A DNA stretch of 64,000 bases from Mesorhizobium sp. B4-1-3 (GCF_006439355.1 NZ_VFTG01000015.1:1-64000); one strand, 5' to 3'; positions 1 through 9,390 are shown, counted from the stretch's first letter. Translations and numbers: made by a program. Notes: generated by a model not told the origin, from the sequence alone.

Positions 1-92
1 GAGCCGTCCACTTCCTCGGCTTCCTACAACTCGCCGCAGCTTTGCTCTGGATGCGTTGAATGTCGATTCAGCCTAGAACGGCAACCGCCCAG

Positions 93-581
93 CTATTCCT
101 TTTCCTGCGTGTGCGCTTCCAGGAACCACAGCAATTTGTCGAGCGAGCGCGAATAGGCGGTGAAGATGTCGGCGGTGTCGGCATCGCCGGCGTCGTCCGC
201 CTCGTCGATCGCTTCGCGCGCCAGTTTGGCGGCCGTGGCATAACGGTCGATCAGCGCCGCCAGATGATCCTTGGTCTTGTGGATGTCGGTCGGATAGGGT
301 TTTAGCTTCGTCGCCTTCGACACGTCTTGCGAAGTGCCGTGCGCGGTGCCGCCGAGCTGCACGGCGCGCTCGGCGATGATGTCGACATGGCCGTCGATCT
401 CCTCGCGGAATTCATCGAGCATCTCATGGATGGCGATGAATTGCGGACCCTTGACGTTCCAGTGCGCCTGCTTGGTGATCAGCGCTAGGTCGATGGCGTC
501 GGCAAGCCTGGCGTTGAGCAGATCGATCGATTCTTTTTTGGCATCCGATTTGAGGTCGTTCTTGGTGACGATGGCGTCCAT
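93..581 (-). CDS. dps: Dps family DNA-binding ferritin-like protein
   Basis: A 162-residue protein of the Dps family, which forms dodecameric shells that oxidise and store iron with hydrogen peroxide and protect DNA in starvation and oxidative stress. The ferroxidase residues have the spacing known from E. coli Dps: His40, His52, Asp56, Asp67 and Glu71, inside the segment with QAHWNVKGPQF. The frame is open upstream to 695, but the ATG at 581 is preferred because a good Shine-Dalgarno (CAGGAG) lies just before it and the family starts there. It diverges from the PhzF gene with 224 bases between them. The N-terminus is rich in Lys and Asp and could contribute to DNA contact. The family call is secure; strength of DNA binding cannot be read from sequence. 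Confidence 0.95.
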   Translation of the reverse strand: MDAIVTKNDLKSDAKKESIDLLNARLADAIDLALITKQAHWNVKGPQFIAIHEMLDEFREEIDGHVDIIAERAVQLGGTAHGTSQDVSKATKLKPYPTDIHKTKDHLAALIDRYATAAKLAREAIDEADDAGDADTADIFTAYSRSLDKLLWFLEAHTQEKE

Positions 582-805
582 GGTCGGCTCCTGTCGCGCT
601 GCGTCGATTGGTGAGAGCTGAAGGCGGCCCGGACAGCCGCCAATCGTCAGAACGGCGATAGGCCGAATTTCGTTCCGCGTTGGATCGAAGCGCACGACGC
701 TGATTGCAGATGTGACTGGCGCTCACCGCTGCTCGCCGCTTTCTTCATTTCCCAAAACGGCTTGAAATGTGTTTGTTGCGCCTCACGGACAACGAGGCCA
801 GGAAC

Positions 806-1636
806 ATGGATGTACTGAGGATCGCAGCCTTTTCGGATGGGAACACCGGCGGCAATCCTGCCGGCGTGGTGATCGGCGAGGCCTTGCCGGATGCGGCCGA
901 CATGCAGCGCGTCGCGGCCGAAGTCGGCTTCTCTGAAACCGCTTTCGCCGCGCCCGAAGGCGAACGCTGGCGCGTGCGCTATTTTTCGCCGGAATCGGAG
1001 GTGCCGTTCTGCGGCCATGCCACCATTGCGCTCGGCGCGGCGCTGGTCAGGAAATTCGGCGACGGCGTCTTCAAGCTGAGGCTCAACCAGGCCGACATCA
1101 CAGTCGAAGGCTTTCGCGACGGCGCCAATTTCGCCGCGGCGCTGCAATCGCCGCCGACGCGCAGCCAGCCGGATTCGTCGGAGCTGGCTGGCGAGGCGTT
1201 GGAGCTATTTGGCTATGAGCCTGGCGATCTCGATCCCGCCATTCCGCCGGCGCTGATCCATGGCGGCGTTGATCATCTCGTGCTGGCGCTGAAGTCGCGC
1301 GAGGCGCTGGCCGCCATGGCCTATGACTTGAAGCAAGGCCAGTCCTTCATGCGGCGCGAAGGCCTGGTCACGATCCTGCTCGCCTATGCCGGGACGCCGC
1401 GCCTCTTCCACACGCGCAATCCTTTCGCTTCCGGCGGCGTCTACGAGGACCCGGCGACGGGCGCCGCAACCGCTGCCTTTGCCGGCTATCTGCGCGACCT
1501 CGGTTGGCCGCATGGCGGCGCCATCGGCATCGTCCAGGGCGAGGATATGGGCATGCGCTCACGCCTCCATGCCGATATCCCGCCGGCGCCGGGCAGCTCG
1601 ATCAGGGTGTCAGGGACGGCGCGGCTGATGGATTAA
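806..1636 (+). CDS. PhzF family phenazine-biosynthesis-like isomerase
   Basis: A 276-residue member of the PhzF superfamily, two-domain enzymes with a diaminopimelate-epimerase fold that catalyse proton shifts without a cofactor. GNPAG is at residues 16-20, the presumed catalytic glutamate is Glu44 in GFSETAF, CGHAT is at 69-73 and DPATGAA lies near the C-terminus. The start at 806 follows AGGA at the right distance; an in-frame ATG at 767 would add 13 residues that do not look like the family. No other phenazine genes are nearby, so this is the common house-type PhzF homologue of unknown substrate rather than part of a phenazine pathway. Confidence 0.92.
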   Translation: MDVLRIAAFSDGNTGGNPAGVVIGEALPDAADMQRVAAEVGFSETAFAAPEGERWRVRYFSPESEVPFCGHATIALGAALVRKFGDGVFKLRLNQADITVEGFRDGANFAAALQSPPTRSQPDSSELAGEALELFGYEPGDLDPAIPPALIHGGVDHLVLALKSREALAAMAYDLKQGQSFMRREGLVTILLAYAGTPRLFHTRNPFASGGVYEDPATGAATAAFAGYLRDLGWPHGGAIGIVQGEDMGMRSRLHADIPPAPGSSIRVSGTARLMD

Positions 1637-1641
1637 AGCCC

Positions 1642-2892
1642 TTAAGCCGGCCGTTTGAGGCCGAGATGTTCGCGCAGCGTGCGGCCTTCATACTCCTTGC
1701 GGAACAGGCCGCGCCGCTGCAGTTCGGGCACCACCAATGTCGCGAAGGCGTCGAGCTCGCCCGGGAACCAGGACGGCATGACGTTGAAGCCGTCGGCCGC
1801 GCCGCCTTCGAAGCGCGCCTGCAATTCGTCGGCGATCTCTCCGGCCGTGCCGACGATCCGCCAATGGCCGCGCGCACCGGCAAAATAACGCGCGAGCTCG
1901 CGGATCGAGAGCCCGTCGCGGCGCGCCTGCTCGATGACCAGCGCCTGCCGGCTTTTCATGCCTTCGCTCTCCGGCAGTTCGGGCAGCGGCCCGTCAATCG
2001 GATAGCGCCGGAGGTCGGAGATGCTGAGATAGCTGGAGAGCAGCGCCAAGCCGACATCGTCGGGGATCAGTTCCTGCAGCGCATCGTATTTCGCCTGTGC
2101 CTCGGCTTTCGTGGCGGCCACGATCGGCGCCACGCCGGGCATGATCTTCACATCGTCCGGCTGGCGTCCGTAGACGGCGAGCCGACCCTTGAGATCGTCG
2201 TAAAAGGCCTTGGCTTCTTCGAAGGTCTGCGCCGCCGAGAACACGACATCGGCGGTGCGCGCGGCCAGATCCTTGCCGTCATCGGACGCGCCGGCCTGCA
2301 CCATCACCGGCGCGCCTTGCGGCGAGGGCGGGATGTCGAGCGGATCGCGCACCGAGAAGCTTTCGCCGTCATGGCCGGCAGCGCGTCGGTTCCATAGGCC
2401 GGTTATCACCGTGGCGAATTCGCGCGCCCGCGCATAGCGATCGGCATGTGGTCTGAGCCCCGTCGCGCCGAAATTCGCGGCCTCGATCGGGCTTGCCGAC
2501 GTGACGAGATTCCAACCGGCGCGGCCGCCGCTCAGATTGTCGAGCGAGGCGAACATGCGCGCCAGCCCATAGGGCTCGTTGTAGCTGGTCGATGCCGTGG
2601 AAACCAAGCCGATCCGCTCGGTGTGCGCGGCCAGCGCCGAGAGCAGGCTGATCGGCTCGAAGCCGATCGAGCGCGACGTCTGGCTGGCGATCTGGACATT
2701 GGCCTCGCGCAGACCGGCGGCATCCTCGCAGAACACCACGTCGAACTTCGCCGCTTCCGCCGTCTGCACCAGCTTTATGTAGTGGTCGACGTCGACACCG
2801 GCCGTCACATGCGCATTCGGGTGACGCCAGGCGGCGATATGGTGTCCCGTCGCCCACAGGAACAAGCCGAGCTTCATCCGGCGCGCGGTCAT
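1642..2892 (-). CDS. LLM class flavin-dependent monooxygenase (NtaA/SnaA/DszA-like)
   Basis: A 416-residue bacterial luciferase-like monooxygenase of the NtaA/SnaA/DszA/SsuD type. These TIM-barrel enzymes use reduced FMN from a separate reductase to oxidise substrates such as aminopolycarboxylates, sulfonates or sulfur heterocycles. Family features visible are the N-terminal KLGLFLWATG strand, the GRAGWNLVTS segment near residue 125 that follows the barrel core, and the C-terminal TLREHLGL ending. Its ATG overlaps the stop of the upstream paralogue by four bases (ATGA), so the two are translationally coupled. No flavin reductase lies in the window and the substrate is unknown. Confidence 0.9.
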   Translation of the reverse strand: MTARRMKLGLFLWATGHHIAAWRHPNAHVTAGVDVDHYIKLVQTAEAAKFDVVFCEDAAGLREANVQIASQTSRSIGFEPISLLSALAAHTERIGLVSTASTSYNEPYGLARMFASLDNLSGGRAGWNLVTSASPIEAANFGATGLRPHADRYARAREFATVITGLWNRRAAGHDGESFSVRDPLDIPPSPQGAPVMVQAGASDDGKDLAARTADVVFSAAQTFEEAKAFYDDLKGRLAVYGRQPDDVKIMPGVAPIVAATKAEAQAKYDALQELIPDDVGLALLSSYLSISDLRRYPIDGPLPELPESEGMKSRQALVIEQARRDGLSIRELARYFAGARGHWRIVGTAGEIADELQARFEGGAADGFNVMPSWFPGELDAFATLVVPELQRRGLFRKEYEGRTLREHLGLKRPA

Positions 2893-3854
2893 TTTGCGCC
2901 TCCTAGCCCAAGATGTGCGCGCAACGTCGCGCCTGGCCGGCCCTGGCCGGCCAGCCCGCGGTGGCGAATCTCCGGCAAAATGTGGTCGGCAAAACTCTGG
3001 AGTTCCTGATTGCCAGTCGGCAAGGTCAGGTGGAGGCCCTCGCAGCCGCTCGAGCCCAGCAAGGTTCGAAGCCTGTCGACGTTGGGCTCCGATCCAACGG
3101 CGACCGTCAGCAGCACCTTCACACCTTCCGGTTTGCGGCCGGCGGCAAGCGCCCGGCGTCTCAAGTGCGCGCTAGCAGCATTGGCAGTCTCGGCCGATTG
3201 TTCCTCGATCAGGATGACGTCGGCGACACGGCTCGCGAAATCACGATCGGCTACGCTTGAGCCGGACATGACCAGCACAGGAGTGTCCTGCGGCGAGCGC
3301 GCGACATTGAGTGGCCCGCGTACCGCGAAGAAATCGCCCTTATGGTCGAGGACATGCATCTTGCCGGGATCGTGGAACCGCCCGCCCGCCTTGTCGAACA
3401 GCAAGGCATCCGCGTCCCAGCCGCGCCATAAACCGTGCACGATGCCGATGAACTCTTCTGCGCGGCGGCGAAAGTCGTCGTCCGAAAACCCTTCCGGCCG
3501 GCTGAAATTCGCCGCCTCGCGCGGGTTCTGGCTCAGCGTCGCGTTCCAGCCGATGCGGCCATGGCTGATGATGTCCAGCGAAGCAAACCGGCGCGCCAGA
3601 TTGTAGGGCTGGTGCGCCAGCGTCGAGGCGCTGGCCACGAGGCCGATCCTGTCGGTCACGGTCGCCAAGGCGGCCAGCAGCGTCGTCGCTTCGAACGGAC
3701 TGGTGGACGGCTCGCCGCTCCCCAACACGTCAGAAATGATGACCATGTCAACACCCGCCGCTTCCGCCTTCTGCACGAAGGCGCTGATCTGGCCGAAGTC
3801 CAGGACGTCCTGTCCGTTTGTGGCGGCGATGTTCAGCGAAATGGCGAGATGCAT
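2889..3854 (-). CDS. LLM class flavin-dependent oxidoreductase, second paralogue
   Basis: A 321-residue luciferase-like flavin monooxygenase, shorter than its downstream neighbour but clearly related: it has HGRIGWNATLSQNP where the neighbour has GRAGWNLVTS, the same DTPVLVMSG-type strand, and a similar TLRAHLGLGG C-terminus. The start at 3854 (MHLAISLN) puts the first barrel strand at the N-terminus as in the family. The frame is open 24 codons further upstream without family-like sequence. It is first of an overlapping pair, so the two proteins may act on the same compound or form a hetero-oligomer. About 100 bases separate it from the LysR gene on the same strand. Confidence 0.88.
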   Translation of the reverse strand: MHLAISLNIAATNGQDVLDFGQISAFVQKAEAAGVDMVIISDVLGSGEPSTSPFEATTLLAALATVTDRIGLVASASTLAHQPYNLARRFASLDIISHGRIGWNATLSQNPREAANFSRPEGFSDDDFRRRAEEFIGIVHGLWRGWDADALLFDKAGGRFHDPGKMHVLDHKGDFFAVRGPLNVARSPQDTPVLVMSGSSVADRDFASRVADVILIEEQSAETANAASAHLRRRALAAGRKPEGVKVLLTVAVGSEPNVDRLRTLLGSSGCEGLHLTLPTGNQELQSFADHILPEIRHRGLAGQGRPGATLRAHLGLGGAK

Positions 3855-3956
3855 GCAGCGGTCCACTCGGTTGCGGGCGACGTCTCGCAGCCATTCGGCA
3901 ACCAACCTAGGCCGGCTTTCGCGCAAGGCAACCGGCCCGGATGGCCCACGCGGCTA

Positions 3957-4877
3957 TCACTTGCCAGCCAGGATATCCTTGATCAGCCGCTGGCAGCGGT
4001 CGGCCATGAAGTCGAGCAGCAGCCGCACCTTCGGGTCCTGCAGCTTCTTGTGAGGATAGACGGCGGCGAACTGCACCGGCGTCGGTGGCGTCTGGGGCAG
4101 GATCACCTTCAGCCGCCGGTCGCGGATGAAGGGCTCCACCTCGAAGCGCGGCTTGTTGATGATGCCGCGCCCCGACAGCGCCCAGCCGGTCAGCACATCG
4201 CCGTCGTCGGTGTCATAGGGACCGTGCACCTCGAATTTCTGCACGCCGCCCGGCGTCTGCAATGTCCAGACGAATTCGCGCGCGCCGGCATAGCGCAGCA
4301 TCAGGCAATCGTGCTTCTTGCCGACCAGTTCCTGCGGCTCGGCCGGTTCGCCGCGCGCTTCCAGATATTTCGGTGCTGCCACCAGCACGCGCTCGCATTC
4401 CATGATGCCGCGCATACGCAGGCTCGAATCCTCGATGATGCCGAGTCGGAAGGCAACGTCGATGCCTTCCTTCATGATATCGACATTGTGGTCGGAGAGC
4501 CTGAGCCGCACCTCGATATCGGGGTATTTATCATGGAAATCCGGTATGCCGGAAGCGATCAGCCGGCGGCCGAGACCGAGCGGCGCCGTAACCCTGATGG
4601 TGCCGCGCGGCTGTCCGGAAAGGGCTGCGACCGCGGCTTCCGCCTCGGTGATCGCATCCAGCACCTGCTTGGCACCGGTGTAGAACACGGTGCCGTGCTC
4701 GGTCGGCATCAACTGCCTCGTCGTGCGGTTGAACAGCCGGACGCCCAGATGTTTTTCGAGTTCCTTGATGCGGTTGGAGGCGACGGCCGGCGAGATCCGC
4801 ATGTCGCGCCCCGCCGCCGAAAGGTTGCCGAGCTCGACGACGCGGACGAAGACGGCGATGTTGTCGAGATAGGCCAT
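3957..4877 (-). CDS. LysR family transcriptional regulator
   Basis: A 306-residue LysR-type regulator. Residues 1-62 form the winged helix-turn-helix (GNLSAAGRDMRISPAVASNRIKELE in two pieces, ending LFNRTTRQL), and the rest is the periplasmic-binding-protein-like effector domain. It lies upstream of the two monooxygenase genes on the same strand and is divergent from puuD, with 131 bases between the two starts, so it could control either side. The effector is unknown. The intergenic region has a very T-rich run (about 4912-4930) on the plus strand. Confidence 0.93.
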   Translation of the reverse strand: MAYLDNIAVFVRVVELGNLSAAGRDMRISPAVASNRIKELEKHLGVRLFNRTTRQLMPTEHGTVFYTGAKQVLDAITEAEAAVAALSGQPRGTIRVTAPLGLGRRLIASGIPDFHDKYPDIEVRLRLSDHNVDIMKEGIDVAFRLGIIEDSSLRMRGIMECERVLVAAPKYLEARGEPAEPQELVGKKHDCLMLRYAGAREFVWTLQTPGGVQKFEVHGPYDTDDGDVLTGWALSGRGIINKPRFEVEPFIRDRRLKVILPQTPPTPVQFAAVYPHKKLQDPKVRLLLDFMADRCQRLIKDILAGK

Positions 4878-5008
4878 GCGTGGCTTTCATGCGGCTCCGT
4901 GGGGCACCCTATTATTTTTTATTTTTTTTTGAAAGTCATCGCGCACCTCGCCTCTTTTCGTTTGCGCGCCAGACCGTAAAGTCGCTCTCATCGGCAGGGA
5001 CGAGTGCA

Positions 5009-6235
5009 ATGATGGATTTCGCGATTTTCTGGGACTGGCTGAGTTTTGCGGTCCGCTGGCTGCATGTCATCACCGGCATCGCCTGGATCGGCTCGTCCTT
5101 CTATTTCGTCGCGCTCGACCTCGGCCTGCGCCAGCGTCCCGGCCTGCCCGCCGGCGCCTTCGGCGAGGAATGGCAGGTGCATGGCGGCGGCTTCTACCAC
5201 ATCCAGAAATATCTGGTGGCGCCCGCCGAGATGCCCGAGCACTTGACCTGGTTCAAATGGGAATCCTACGCCACCTGGCTGTCGGGCTTCGCCATGCTCT
5301 GCGTGGTCTACTATGCCGGCGCCGATCTCTTCCTGATCGACCCCAACGTGCTTAACATCTCGGTGCCGGTCGGCATCCTCTTGTCGCTCGCCACCATCGG
5401 CGTCGGCTGGATCGTCTACGATCTGCTCTGCCGCTCGCCGCTCGGCAAGAGCGACACCGGCCTGATGCTGGTGCTCTACTGCGTGCTTGTCTTCATCGCC
5501 TGGGGGCTGACGCATCTCTTCACCGGTCGCGCCGCCTTCCTGCATCTCGGCGCCATCACCGCCACCATCATGTCGGCCAATGTCTTCATGATCATCATCC
5601 CCAACCAGAAGATCGTCGTCGCCGACCTCATCGCCGGCCGCAAGCCCGACCCGAAATACGGCAAGATCGCCAAGCAGCGCTCGTTGCACAACAACTACCT
5701 GACCTTGCCGGTACTGTTCCTGATGCTGTCGAACCACTACCCGCTGGCCTTCGGCACCGAGTTCAACTGGGTCATCGCCTCGCTTGTCTTCATCATCGGC
5801 GTTTTGATCCGGCACTATTTCAACACCGTGCATGCCAGGAAGGGCAACCCGACCTGGACCTGGCTCGGTGCTGCCGTGCTGTTCATGATCATCATCTGGC
5901 TGTCGACCGTGCCGAAGGTGCTGACCGGCGAGCCCAAGGCCTCCGCCGCATCCTCCGCCGCGCAGGTCTATATGGCTTCCGCGCATTTCCCGGCGGTGCG
6001 CGACACCGTGCTTGGCCGCTGCTCGATGTGCCATACGCAAGAGCCGGTCTATGAAGGCATCTACCATGCGCCGAAGGGCGTGCTGCTCGACACTGACGAG
6101 CGCATCGCCGAGCATGCGCGCGAGATCTATATCCAGGCCGGCCGGGCGCATGCCATGCCGCCCGCCAACGTCACCCAGATCACCGACCAGGAAAGGGCCC
6201 TTCTGGTCGCCTGGTTCGAAGGCGCCGGAAAGTAA
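5009..6235 (+). CDS. puuD: Membrane-bound urate hydroxylase with cytochrome c domain
   Basis: A 408-residue PuuD-type urate oxidase, which converts urate to 5-hydroxyisourate at the membrane and passes electrons through its own heme. The N-terminal part (urate oxidase N-terminal domain) has several transmembrane helices, starting with an RWLHVITGIAWIGSSF helix. The C-terminal roughly 90 residues form a cytochrome c domain with the heme-binding motif CSMCH at 338-342 and a later HAMPPAN segment carrying a plausible methionine ligand. The frame is open to 4880, but the ATG-ATG at 5009/5012 follows an AGGGA-type ribosome site and starts at the first helix. Two bases separate its stop from guaD, so they form an operon of purine catabolism. 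Confidence 0.93.
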   Translation: MMDFAIFWDWLSFAVRWLHVITGIAWIGSSFYFVALDLGLRQRPGLPAGAFGEEWQVHGGGFYHIQKYLVAPAEMPEHLTWFKWESYATWLSGFAMLCVVYYAGADLFLIDPNVLNISVPVGILLSLATIGVGWIVYDLLCRSPLGKSDTGLMLVLYCVLVFIAWGLTHLFTGRAAFLHLGAITATIMSANVFMIIIPNQKIVVADLIAGRKPDPKYGKIAKQRSLHNNYLTLPVLFLMLSNHYPLAFGTEFNWVIASLVFIIGVLIRHYFNTVHARKGNPTWTWLGAAVLFMIIIWLSTVPKVLTGEPKASAASSAAQVYMASAHFPAVRDTVLGRCSMCHTQEPVYEGIYHAPKGVLLDTDERIAEHAREIYIQAGRAHAMPPANVTQITDQERALLVAWFEGAGK

Positions 6236-6237
6236 GC

Positions 6238-7551
6238 ATGACAGCGAAAATTCTGCGCGGCCGCACGCTCTCCTTCCTGCGTTGGCCCGAAACGATAGAC
6301 GACCATTCCGCCTGGCGTTACGAGGAGGATGGCGGGCTGTTGATCGACAACGGTAAGATCATCACTGCCGGCTCATATGCCGAGGTCTTGGAGAAGGCAG
6401 GCGCCGGCATCGGGACGATCGACCATCGCCCGCATCTCATCCTGCCGGGCTTTCTCGATGCCCATGTCCATGTGCCGCAGATGCAGATCATCGCCTCCTA
6501 TGGCGCCGAGCTGCTCGACTGGCTGAACAAATACACCTTTCCGGAAGAGTCGAAATTCCAGAACGCGCAGCATGGCCGCCGCATCGCCAGGGTCTTCCTC
6601 GACGAGATGCTGCGCCAGGGCACGACGACCGTCGTCGCCTATTGCTCGGTGCACAAGTCTTCGGCCGAGGCTTTCTTCGCCGAGTCACATGAGCGCAATA
6701 TGCTCAACATTGCCGGCAAGGTGATGATGGACCGCAACGCGCCGGACGGCGTGCTCGACACGCCGCAGACCGGCTATGACGATACCAAGGCGCTGATCGC
6801 CGAATGGCACGGCAAGGGCCGTCAGCTCTATGCAATCACGCCGCGCTTCGCCATCACCTCTACGCCCGAGCAGATGGAGATGGCCGGCGTGCTCTGCCGT
6901 GAGCATCCCGATCTCCACATGCAGACGCATCTGTCGGAAAACCACGCCGAGATCGCCTTCACCCAGGAGCTCTATCCTTGGTCGCGCGACTACACCGACG
7001 TCTATGAGCATTACGGCCTGCTCGGCAAGAAGAGCCTGTTTGGCCACTGCATCCATCTGTCGGACCGCGAGGCGGATGCGCTGTCGCAATCGGGCTCGGT
7101 CGCGGTGTTTTGCCCGACCTCCAATCTCTTCCTCGGCTCCGGCCTGTTCGACTATCAGCGTTACCGCCGGCGCGAGAAGCCGCTCAGGATCGCCGCGGCC
7201 ACGGATGTCGGCGGCGGCACCAACTATTCGATGCTGCGCACCATGGATGAGGGCTACAAGGTGATCGCGCTGAACGGCGAGAAGCTGAACCCCTTCCAGT
7301 CCTTCTGGCAGCTGACGCGCGGCAATGCCGAGGCGCTGTCCGTGGCCGACAAGGTCGGCACGCTGGAAGAAGGCACCGACGCCGATATCGTCGTGCTCGA
7401 CGCCCATGCGACGCCGGGCATGCGGCTCAGGATGGAGACCGTGGAGACGCTGGCGGAAGAGCTCTTCCTGCTGCAGACGCTGGGCGACGACCGCGCTGTG
7501 CGCGAGGTCTATGTGGCGGGTCGGCCGGCAAAGAGCGCGATCGCGGCATAA
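6238..7551 (+). CDS. guaD: Guanine deaminase
   Basis: A 437-residue amidohydrolase that deaminates guanine to xanthine with a zinc ion. Metal-site motifs of the family are present: HVH at 76-78 after GFLDA, HLSEN around residue 225, FGHCIHL near 265 and the TDVGGGTNYSM aspartate near 320. The segment PQMQIIASYG after the HVH motif is typical of guanine deaminases rather than chlorohydrolases. It begins two bases after puuD and supplies xanthine toward urate, provided that xanthine dehydrogenase (not in the window) is encoded elsewhere. Confidence 0.95.
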   Translation: MTAKILRGRTLSFLRWPETIDDHSAWRYEEDGGLLIDNGKIITAGSYAEVLEKAGAGIGTIDHRPHLILPGFLDAHVHVPQMQIIASYGAELLDWLNKYTFPEESKFQNAQHGRRIARVFLDEMLRQGTTTVVAYCSVHKSSAEAFFAESHERNMLNIAGKVMMDRNAPDGVLDTPQTGYDDTKALIAEWHGKGRQLYAITPRFAITSTPEQMEMAGVLCREHPDLHMQTHLSENHAEIAFTQELYPWSRDYTDVYEHYGLLGKKSLFGHCIHLSDREADALSQSGSVAVFCPTSNLFLGSGLFDYQRYRRREKPLRIAAATDVGGGTNYSMLRTMDEGYKVIALNGEKLNPFQSFWQLTRGNAEALSVADKVGTLEEGTDADIVVLDAHATPGMRLRMETVETLAEELFLLQTLGDDRAVREVYVAGRPAKSAIAA

Positions 7552-7630
7552 CGCCATTCCATGCCCTTCGCGCTTGACCCGGCGTCGGCCATCGGCCAAA
7601 GCGTGCGTCGACATTTGACAGGGGAACGCC

Positions 7631-8134
7631 ATGGCCACCGCCGACGACATCGCTCTGATCAAGAAACAGGAAGCCACGCTGGTCTTTGCGGCCTTCGATG
7701 AGGCGGTCGCATTCAAGATCGGCTCTGCCATCAGGGACCGGGCACTGAAGGAAGACCTGCCGATCATCGTCGACATCAGGACCTTCGACCGGCCGCTCTT
7801 CTATGCCGCGATGCCTGGCTCCAACGCCTCCAATCCGGACTGGGCGCGGCGCAAGATCAATGTCGTGAAGCGGTATCTCAGAAGCACCTATCGCCTGGTC
7901 CTGGAGCAGCAGCGCTCCGACCGCACCTTCAAGATCGGTGAGGGCCTGGACATTGCCGACTATGTGCTGGCCGGCGGCGGCTTTCCTCTCACCGTCAAGG
8001 GCGCAGGCGTGATCGGCGTCATCGCCGTCTCCGGCTTGCCGGAGCGCGAGGACCACGGCGTCGTGGTCGATGCGCTCTGCGCGCATCTCGGCGTCGATGC
8101 GAGCAAGCTCAGGTTGCCGCCGGAAGACAAATGA
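7631..8134 (+). CDS. UPF0303 / heme-degrading (HbpS-like) domain protein
   Basis: A 167-residue protein with a single HbpS/GlcG-like domain of the UPF0303 group. Related proteins bind heme or small ligands, but no activity is established for this subgroup. It is soluble, with no signal peptide. A strong ribosome site (AGGGGA) precedes the ATG. Its stop overlaps the start of the glycerate kinase by four bases (ATGA), so it is co-translated with that gene and sits within the purine operon. A link to the heme of PuuD or to glyoxylate/glycolate metabolism, as for GlcG neighbours, is possible but only inferred from position. Confidence 0.85.
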   Translation: MATADDIALIKKQEATLVFAAFDEAVAFKIGSAIRDRALKEDLPIIVDIRTFDRPLFYAAMPGSNASNPDWARRKINVVKRYLRSTYRLVLEQQRSDRTFKIGEGLDIADYVLAGGGFPLTVKGAGVIGVIAVSGLPEREDHGVVVDALCAHLGVDASKLRLPPEDK

Positions 8135-9390
8135 CCGATCCAAAAACCTTCCTCACCTCGATCTTCAACGCCGCCGTCGCCGCCGCCGACCCGGAAAAGA
8201 CGATCCGCAATCATTTGCCGGCAAAACCGAAGGGCCGCACCATCGTCATCGGCGCGGGCAAAGGCTCGGCGCAGATGGCGGCGGCCTTCGAGCGGGTCTG
8301 GGACGGTCCGATCGATGGCCTTGTCGTCACCCGCTACGGTTATGGTGCCAAATGCGAGCGCATCGAGATCATCGAGGCGGCGCATCCGGTGCCGGATGCC
8401 GCCGGCCTCGAGGCCTCGCGCCGCTTGCTGGAGAAGGTGCGGGGCCTGACTTCGGAAGACTTGGTCGTGGCGCTGATTTCCGGCGGCGGCTCGGCCCTGC
8501 TGCCGTCGCCCGCGCCCGGGTTGACGCTTGCCGATGAGATCGCCGTTAACGAGGCATTGCTCGCCTCCGGCGCGCCGATCGCGGCGATGAACACCATCCG
8601 CAAGCATGTCTCGACCATCAAGGGCGGACGGCTGGCCGCTGCCGCGCATCCGGCGCGCGTGGTGTCGCTGGTCGTCTCAGACATCCCAGGCGACAATCCG
8701 GCCCTGGTTGCGTCGGGCCCGACCGTTCCCGACACCGGCAGCCGCGCCGACGCGCTCGCCTCGATCGCCGCCTATGGCATGAAACTGCCGGACGCGGTCA
8801 TGGCCCACATCAATTCGTCCGCCGCCGACGCGCCCCGCCCCGACGATCCGCGTTTCGCCGGCAACGAAGTGCACCTGACCGCCTCGGCCGGCGTCTCGCT
8901 GGAGGCAGCCGCCGCCGAAGCGAAGCGGCAAGGCATCGAGGCCGTCATCCTGTCGGATGCGATCGAAGGCGAGGCGCGCGAGGTTGGCGGCGTGCATGCC
9001 GCGATCGCGCGGGAAGTGGCCACGCGCAATCGTCCCTTCAAGAAGCCGGTGCTGATTCTCTCCGGCGGCGAGACGACGGTGACGTTGCGCGCCAAGGGCA
9101 AAGGCGGCCGAAATTCCGAATTCCTGCTCGCCTTTGCGATCGGCATCGATGGCGTGGACGGCATCCACGCACTTGCTGCCGATACCGACGGCATCGATGG
9201 TTCCGAGAACAATGCCGGCGCCTTTGCCGACGGCTCGACCGTGGCACGCATGCGCGCGGCAGGCGTTGACGCCAAGGCGATGCTTGCCGGCAACAACGCT
9301 TGGACGGCCTTCAATGCGGCCGGGGATTTGTTCGTGCCGGGGCCGACGGGCACGAATGTGAATGATCTGAGGGCAATTCTGGTCCGCTAG
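8131..9390 (+). CDS. ttuD: Glycerate 2-kinase, type 2 (MOFRL family; TtuD-like)
   Basis: A 419-residue glycerate kinase of the MOFRL family, historically called hydroxypyruvate reductase TtuD in rhizobia. It phosphorylates D-glycerate to 2-phosphoglycerate. The N-terminal nucleotide-binding half has GAGKGSAQMA near residues 46-55 and SGGGSALLPSP near 120; the MOFRL half has LSGGETTVT and KGKGGRNSEF, then a TDGIDGSE segment. It is the last gene of the puuD operon. That fits a route in which purine breakdown gives allantoin and glyoxylate, and glyoxylate is converted through tartronate semialdehyde to glycerate. The pathway link is inference. Confidence 0.92.
   Translation: MTDPKTFLTSIFNAAVAAADPEKTIRNHLPAKPKGRTIVIGAGKGSAQMAAAFERVWDGPIDGLVVTRYGYGAKCERIEIIEAAHPVPDAAGLEASRRLLEKVRGLTSEDLVVALISGGGSALLPSPAPGLTLADEIAVNEALLASGAPIAAMNTIRKHVSTIKGGRLAAAAHPARVVSLVVSDIPGDNPALVASGPTVPDTGSRADALASIAAYGMKLPDAVMAHINSSAADAPRPDDPRFAGNEVHLTASAGVSLEAAAAEAKRQGIEAVILSDAIEGEAREVGGVHAAIAREVATRNRPFKKPVLILSGGETTVTLRAKGKGGRNSEFLLAFAIGIDGVDGIHALAADTDGIDGSENNAGAFADGSTVARMRAAGVDAKAMLAGNNAWTAFNAAGDLFVPGPTGTNVNDLRAILVR

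Noticed and set aside
1..59. Short hydrophobic open frame ending in TGA at 57-59 (ends LAAALLWMR)
   Set aside because: It could be the end of a membrane protein cut by the left edge, but 18 codons give no family signal and the other two frames are equally open for part of it.
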